Part shown: piece after piece, positions 18,036 to 22,500 of the stretch
Layout: each line of letters starts with the position of its first letter
Numbering within the stretch: the stretch's first letter is position 1
Source of the DNA: Theodoxus fluviatilis
Taxonomy: Eukaryota; Mollusca; Gastropoda; Cycloneritida; Neritidae
DNA: 22,500 bases
Direction of reading: 5' to 3'
Assembly (NCBI GenBank): GCA_034096865.1
Contig: JAWQFJ010012330.1
Span: 1-22,500 of the forward strand
Program-made: the position numbers and the translations under genes
Notes under the pieces: model-generated
Told to the model about the DNA's origin: nothing
Seen by the model: the letters and a program-made list of their open reading frames with translations, nothing else
Database searches by the model: none

Positions 18036-18343
18036 TCGTTCATGAACCCATTGAAATTACTTGTGCAGATTCCAGAAGGTGAATCAAAGGGATGGTAAAT
18101 CGTCATTCTTTGTGAAGATCGCCAGGTGCGGCAAAAGTATCGTATTTGCAGGACAGAGCACCCAATCCTAGCGGTGCCACCCAAGACTGTCTTCGGCATG
18201 TGAAAGTGACTAACTTGAATGAAGACGCAACTGTTTTCTGTACAGGCTGATGTCAACAAAACTGTAGAATGATCAAGTGTTTCTGTGCTTGTAAAGGCGA
18301 AGAAGCAGAGTGATAAAACTTTAAGGAATTTATACATCTTCAT
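18029..18343 (-). CDS. Candidate short secreted peptide ORF
   Basis: A 104-codon minus-strand frame starts with two nearby ATGs, the second as AAGATG. The first 22 residues, MKMYKFLKVLSLCFFAFTST, have a basic start and a hydrophobic core like a signal peptide. The rest has five cysteines (SACTENSC, IGC, YFC, GIC), an odd number for disulphide pairing. It ends inside the 71-bp tandem repeat, and I see no promoter or polyadenylation signal. Most likely a chance frame, but its start is better than any other here. Confidence 0.18.
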   Translation of the reverse strand: MKMYKFLKVLSLCFFAFTSTETLDHSTVLLTSACTENSCVFIQVSHFHMPKTVLGGTARIGCSVLQIRYFCRTWRSSQRMTIYHPFDSPSGICTSNFNGFMNEV

Positions 18344-18902
18344 TTAACTTCCTGGTCAGAAGAGTTACTCCGTAGTGCCATCACATTCCAGTCAACAAAA
18401 GCGAAATTGAGTCGGGCGTTTGGAAAGATGGGGTTGAGCTTGTGGGTTGGACAATGCAGAGTGGCTGTGTACTCGTATAAAGCTACATTATATACATGTA
18501 TATGTGAACTGTGTTTAGAAGACGAGACATCGAGGACTGAGTGAACTGGGAAGCGGAGAGAAAAAGAGTAGAAGCAAGAAAGGGGGATTTGGGGAGAGGG
18601 ATATATGGAGAAGATTAACAGAAGACGTGGATTGTGTGCATCTATTTAACTGTACAGAAAATAATCACAGTGGAAATGGGGTTGGTGGTATGACTTGGGA
18701 GGACTGCGCGTTTTATCTATGTGTGTATGTTCATGTAACTATGCTCCCACAGGAGCACATGTAATGCAAAGAAATGCCTTTTTATTTAACAACAGAGGTA
18801 AAGAAATGATATATTTTCTTGTCTTATCAATTGCACCGACACTCTGGTCTCACATGGAAATGGGAAAGGGGACAATTTTAGTGGGATTAAGTCTGAACTG
18901 TC
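18344..18902. other. Sequence with no recognised gene
   Basis: No element recognised. ATATACATGTATAT, a 14-bp palindrome, lies at 18490-18503. A purine-rich stretch occupies 18545-18625. Confidence 0.45.
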
Positions 18903-19110
18903 TGTAACTGTGTATATGTGTGCGCGCGCGAGCACGGGTGTGTGTGCGTGCGTGCGTGTAAGTGTGTGCGCGTCTGTATGTGTGTAAGTGTGTCTGTGAG
19001 TTTGTGAGAGTGTGTGTGTGTGTATGCCTGTGTGTGCCTGCGTGTGAGTGGTATGTGTGTGTGTGTGTGTGTGGAAATATGTGTGTGTGTGTGCATATGT
19101 ATGTATATGT
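18903..19110. repeat. Degenerate (TG)n microsatellite
   Basis: TG with CGCGCG, AAG and CCTG interruptions. Pure stretches are short, indicating an old array. Confidence 0.93.
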
Positions 19111-19855
19111 GCTGACACTTAAATTGCCAATACTCCCTTCAACAGTAACTGTGTTGATGTACAGAATAGAAATACACGCATACTCCTGAAATAGGCAAAA
19201 CCAACCTTAGTCGAATATGCACTAGAGAACTGCGCTGAAACTGTATTTTGACTCGTTTAAAACTCTGGCACCAATTGTCTTGTTTTGTTGTTGTCTTTGT
19301 TTTCAACCAATGAGGTATGCTACGTAACACCAGCAGTTTCACTATCAGAGTAACAAGGATGCTGCTCACATTTGGTTTTCATGAGTTTTCACGCCTGAGT
19401 ATCTCACCGCTTTAATGACTTTTTGCATATCTCAATAAGGAGCTTTTAGCCTGAAAAATAAACCCATACCGACGACTATATGCTTTATTTGAAAATCTTG
19501 ACCAAAGCACGAACTCACTGCGCTTACAAACGATCCCTTTGAAACTGAGAAAGCACGTTTAAAAGTGTTTTTTAATTGTTATTGTTGATGAAAACAACGT
19601 TTAAGATGACGACGATGACGACGGCTTGGGCGACAACAGCAACCACGACGACAATGATGATAACAGTGGTAGTGGGGTAGTGATCATCGTCACTTCTACA
19701 GTGTCACGCGTTATGGAGTACGTAGTTACCTCCCTTTACTTGTGAAGCTCTGCAGTTCACATTTCAAAGGAGCGCGATACCGTTAGAAACGAAAGCAGTT
19801 CAGAGGGCTACTGCAAGTGGTAAGATACTAGATTTGCCGACTTACAGTACACTGG
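19111..19855. other. Sequence with GAC/GAT triplet tract, no gene seen
   Basis: An impure GAC/GAT/AAC triplet tract occupies about 19597-19672. No recognised gene or element elsewhere. GTTACCTCCCTTTACTTGTG lies at about 19727. Confidence 0.45.
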
Positions 19856-19930
19856 TGTTACGGGGTGAAAATAAAAGTTCTTACCTCACACAGAGGAGAG
19901 TTAAAAAGGGCTCGAAAACACTCCGTAACA
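19856..19930. repeat. 12-bp inverted repeat TGTTACGG/CCGTAACA
   Basis: TGTTACGGGGTG (19856-19867) and CACTCCGTAACA (19919-19930) are inverted copies with one mismatch, 51 bp apart. TG...CA ends of this kind resemble Gypsy LTR termini, but 75 bp is too short for a normal LTR and no primer-binding site is evident. The meaning is open. Confidence 0.7.
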
Positions 19931-20205
19931 CAGGGTAAAATAAAATACAAAGATGTGCATTCTAAAAACCGCCAAGGGTGGCTGCCTCTGGTCAAAAGAG
20001 GAAATGAAAAACCATAAAACTCGTGTCTAGGGGGGATTTAAAAGAAAGGGTGGCAACCACTATCTCGAGCCGAATAAAATAAAACACAAGACCAAAGGGA
20101 AGACTTTTTATAAAATATATTCACATTCACTCGAGTTAAAAAATGGCAAACCAACATTTACATACAGGTATTGATAAAATAACATACTCTAGTAAAAAAC
20201 ACTAA

Positions 20206-20511
20206 AAGTTCGACCCCTGTATAGAGCATTACAAAGTTCCGCTCACCAGACAGCAGGTCGCCGCGTCTCGCCAAAAACAAATAAGGAAGAAGGGTAAAAA
20301 GTTAGCAGCTGCACAGACAGATGTGGCCGAGTCATCTCAGGTTTCCTCCCTGGTTTTCTTCTCGTCGAAACAATCACATATATCTAGACAGACGCTCACG
20401 GCTTTTCTCGATAAAAAGGAAATCCTCGCCCCCGTTAACAAAAAGTTAAAACATGAGGAAAAACTCACGCCAGGAACCTCAACTACCACGTGCAACAAAA
20501 GTCAAGACTAA
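20206..20511 (+). pseudogene. Possible retroelement-derived open frame fragment
   Basis: About 101 codons are open between stops, Lys/Gln/Ser/Thr-rich (for example PLTRQQVAASRQKQ and RQTLTAFLDKKEIL), with no ATG near the left edge. It matches no domain I recognise. The A-rich style resembles 21483-21600, as if one element were interrupted by the insertion at 20528-21470. Chance cannot be excluded. Confidence 0.2.
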
Positions 20512-20527
20512 AAGGATAAAGATAAAG

Positions 20528-20628
20528 TAAAGGTAAAGGTGTGATTTTATATAGCGACTTTCCACCATTGATCGGTGCTCAAACCGCTTTACACTTTACC
20601 CCCTGATCACTGGGCATCTTGATCAATC
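20528..20628 (+). repeat. Dispersed TAAAGGTAAAGG module, copy 2
   Basis: TAAAGGTAAAGGTGTGA, TTATATAGCGACTTTCC, GGTGCTCAAACCGC and TTTACACTTTACCCC align with 14139-14240. Here it forms the left part of a larger insertion. TAAAGGTAAAGGTG against CACTTTACC gives a short foldback. Confidence 0.75.
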
Positions 20629-20634
20629 CTTTTT

Positions 20635-21470
20635 TTACTGGCATGCGAAGCAAAAGTGAGTCTATGTACTCACCCTTTTCGTCTGTCCGGGCGTCCGTAA
20701 CAAACTTTAACGTTGGATTTTTCTCGGAGACTATTAAGTCTATCAACACCCAATTTGGCATGATGGTGTATGATGACAAGGCGTCAAAAAACATACATAG
20801 TGACTTGACCTTGCTTCAAGGTCAAGGTCGCAGGGGCCATAAATGTTGTCTAAAAACCAGCCATTTTCACATTTTCCCAATTTTCTCTGAAGTTTTTTAG
20901 ACTGGATACCTGACCTATATATGGTATATAGGGAAACGTAATCCCTATCTTTTGATAACAGTTTGATGGACCTTGCTTCAAGGTCAAGGTCACAGGAGCT
21001 CTTCAAAGTTGGATTGTATACATACTTTGAAGTGACTTTGACCCTGAACTATGGAAGATAACTGATTCAAACTTAATAATTATGTGGGGCACATGTCATA
21101 TTTTCATCATGAGACATATTTGGTCACATATCATCAAGGTTAAGGTCATTTTGACCCTTATGAAATGTGACCAAATGGGGTAGTGAACCACTAAAAGTGA
21201 CCATATCTCATGGTAGAAAGTGCCAATAAGCACCATTGTGCTTCCTATGTCTTGAATTAACAGCTTTGTGTTGCATGACCTTGGATGACCTTGACCTTGG
21301 GTCAAGGTCACATGTATTTTGGTAGGAAAAATGTGTAAAGCATTTCTTCGTGTATGATGTCATTGCTAGGTTTAGTTGTTGGACCTTGACATTAAAGGTC
21401 ACGAGAAGGTCAAGGTCATGTAAAGGTCAAGGTCAAGCATGTGAGTCGTATGGGCTTTGCCCTTCTTGTT
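20635..21470 (+). mobile_element. AAGGTCA-rich dispersed element
   Basis: An ~830-bp element dense in AAGGTCA and its complement, with 14 exact copies on either strand between 20806 and 21435. Four pairs overlap by one base (for example 20980/20986 and 21406/21412). Left part GCGAAGCAAAAGTGAG and right part GGGCTTTGCCCTTCTTG (about 21452-21468) may be remnants of inverted ends, but the match is weak. I recall similar AAGGTCAAGGTCA sequence as a very common mollusc repeat. Minus-strand frames repeat CDLDLEARS, a direct result of the motif. Confidence 0.75.
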
Positions 21471-21677
21471 ATAAAGATAAAGTTAGAATACAGTTCAAAA
21501 CTCCTGCCAACGGCAGAAAAAAGGACTGCAAAAACGGAGTAAAAACCAACGTGGAAGACAGAACAGAGCGGAGCAGAAGCGCAAAATAGAGAACAACAGT
21601 CCTCCACAACCACCAAAAATCAAACGAAAATTAAAAGGGAGGTACGTACATCCGGCCTCCATAACACTGGCATCTAG

Positions 21678-21923
21678 GCAGACAGGTGGGAATACCTCGC
21701 AGACAACAGAGGCTGCTGGTTGGCGGCTGCAGGACATGGTGTCACTCCAAACCAGCCGAGGAGACGTCTGCGGGCGGATGACAGGAGAAGCCCAAGGAAA
21801 CGGGAGCGAGGAGGACGGACCTTCTCTTCGCCATCAGCCTTCATCTGCAGGTGGTGTGGGAGGGACTGCCCATCCAGGACTGGACTGACCAGCCACTCCG
21901 GACGCTGGTCAAGGGCAGACTGA
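21678..21923 (+). pseudogene. Decayed C-terminus of a non-LTR retrotransposon protein
   Basis: An open stretch from after a TAG at 21675-21677 to TGA at 21921-21923. It contains a basic segment (RRSPRKRERGGR) and then a finger, FICRWCGRDC ... SRTGLTSHSGRW. The Cys, Cys, Cys and His positions (21846, 21855, 21867, 21894) fit the CxxCGRxCxSRxGLxSHxRxC finger that I recall at the C-terminal end of metazoan non-LTR reverse-transcriptase polyproteins. The final Cys is Trp here (TGC to TGG). No reverse-transcriptase motifs remain upstream, so this is a 5'-truncated or interrupted remnant. Family not assigned. Confidence 0.55.
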
Positions 21924-22425
21924 CCCACCTGGGCGGAACCATGGTCTAGCCAGATCAACGGCTGCCTACACGACTTACTCAGCGACTCGATCTTCATCAA
22001 GTCAGGAAGATCAAATGACCTTCCTCTCATTTATTTACTCACCAGTCCTACTAATCAGCCCTCCAGTTACGGAAAAGGGGACAGACATACGTACGTATCG
22101 AAACACAGCGTCAAACTCGCGCATACTTACGAGTGTGGATATTGTACATCGGTGCCTTCGCTTTCAGAGTATGAGTTCTATTCCATGCCGAGTCTCTGTC
22201 GCATCTAGGGTTATTCTTATTGCCATTTGCCTCCATGGTCTTCACATGTGCTCTCCGTACTCCTTGATGGTAAAAATCGAGACATGTTAAACACCTTTTC
22301 GGCGTGAATTAATCTACATCTGAATGTACGAAATTGTGGTTGTCACGTGATCATTCTTGGTGAAATAAATACATGTAAACTTTAATAGCTTGAAAGACAC
22401 CTGTTTTTGTATTTAATAGCGTGGC
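21924..22425. other. Sequence downstream of the retroelement remnant
   Basis: Possibly the 3' untranslated part of the same element for the first ~90 bp, then nothing recognised. AAATAAATAC at about 22362 contains AATAAA, but no gene leads into it. Confidence 0.35.
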
Positions 22426-22453
22426 CCCCCCCAAAAAGAAAATGAAACAAAAC

Positions 22454-22500
22454 TTGGGGGGGGAGGAGTGAGGGGGGGTGAGGGAGGGGGAGGGGGGAGG
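22454..22500 (+). repeat. G-rich tract with quadruplex potential
   Basis: G runs of 8, 7, 3, 5 and 6 separated by short A or T linkers at the window end. A C run lies just before it (about 22426-22433). The sequence continues beyond the window. Confidence 0.85.

Overview
The window reads as non-coding, repeat-saturated nuclear DNA from an animal, most likely a mollusc and probably a gastropod. That placement is an inference from recalled repeat styles: a tRNA-derived SINE with an (AAC)n tail, a block rich in AAGGTCA, a short TAAAGGTAAAGG module, and very abundant microsatellites. No complete conserved protein gene was found. By my tally about a fifth of the window is simple or tandem repeat, and nearly all long open frames lie inside repeats and are artefacts of period.

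Layout. 1-2020: sequence with no recognisable gene, TG and GT/GA microsatellites, then a 47-bp alternating repeat carrying C tracts. 2025-2892: a minisatellite of 16-bp and 57-bp units. 3125-3175, 4544-4957, 9740-10152 and 11926-12337: four copies of one short transposon family with 9-bp target duplications, one of them shrunk to 51 bp. 3814-4402, 6476-6582, 7408-7967 and 8440-8963: large CA, GA and tetranucleotide blocks. 10774-11813 and 14798-15536: two diverged copies of one repeat, each containing a 10-bp minisatellite. 12469-12984: a second, unrelated inverted-repeat transposon with hairpin-like ends. 17261-17452: a SINE. 17827-18035: a 71-bp tandem repeat. 20528-21470: an AAGGTCA-rich insertion flanked by 12-bp direct repeats. 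21678-21923: the decayed C-terminal end of a non-LTR retrotransposon protein.

The only gene-like stretch is about 15.5-17.3 kb. One candidate exon (15560-15732) ends in a consensus donor. A little downstream, an NRF1-like palindrome and a TATA box precede a short ATG frame, which would continue in frame across a 607-bp intron into a second open segment. These are predictions from sites alone.

The strongest new observation is the 9-bp-duplication transposon family. Two of its four copies have perfect target duplications, and one copy is nothing but the two ends.
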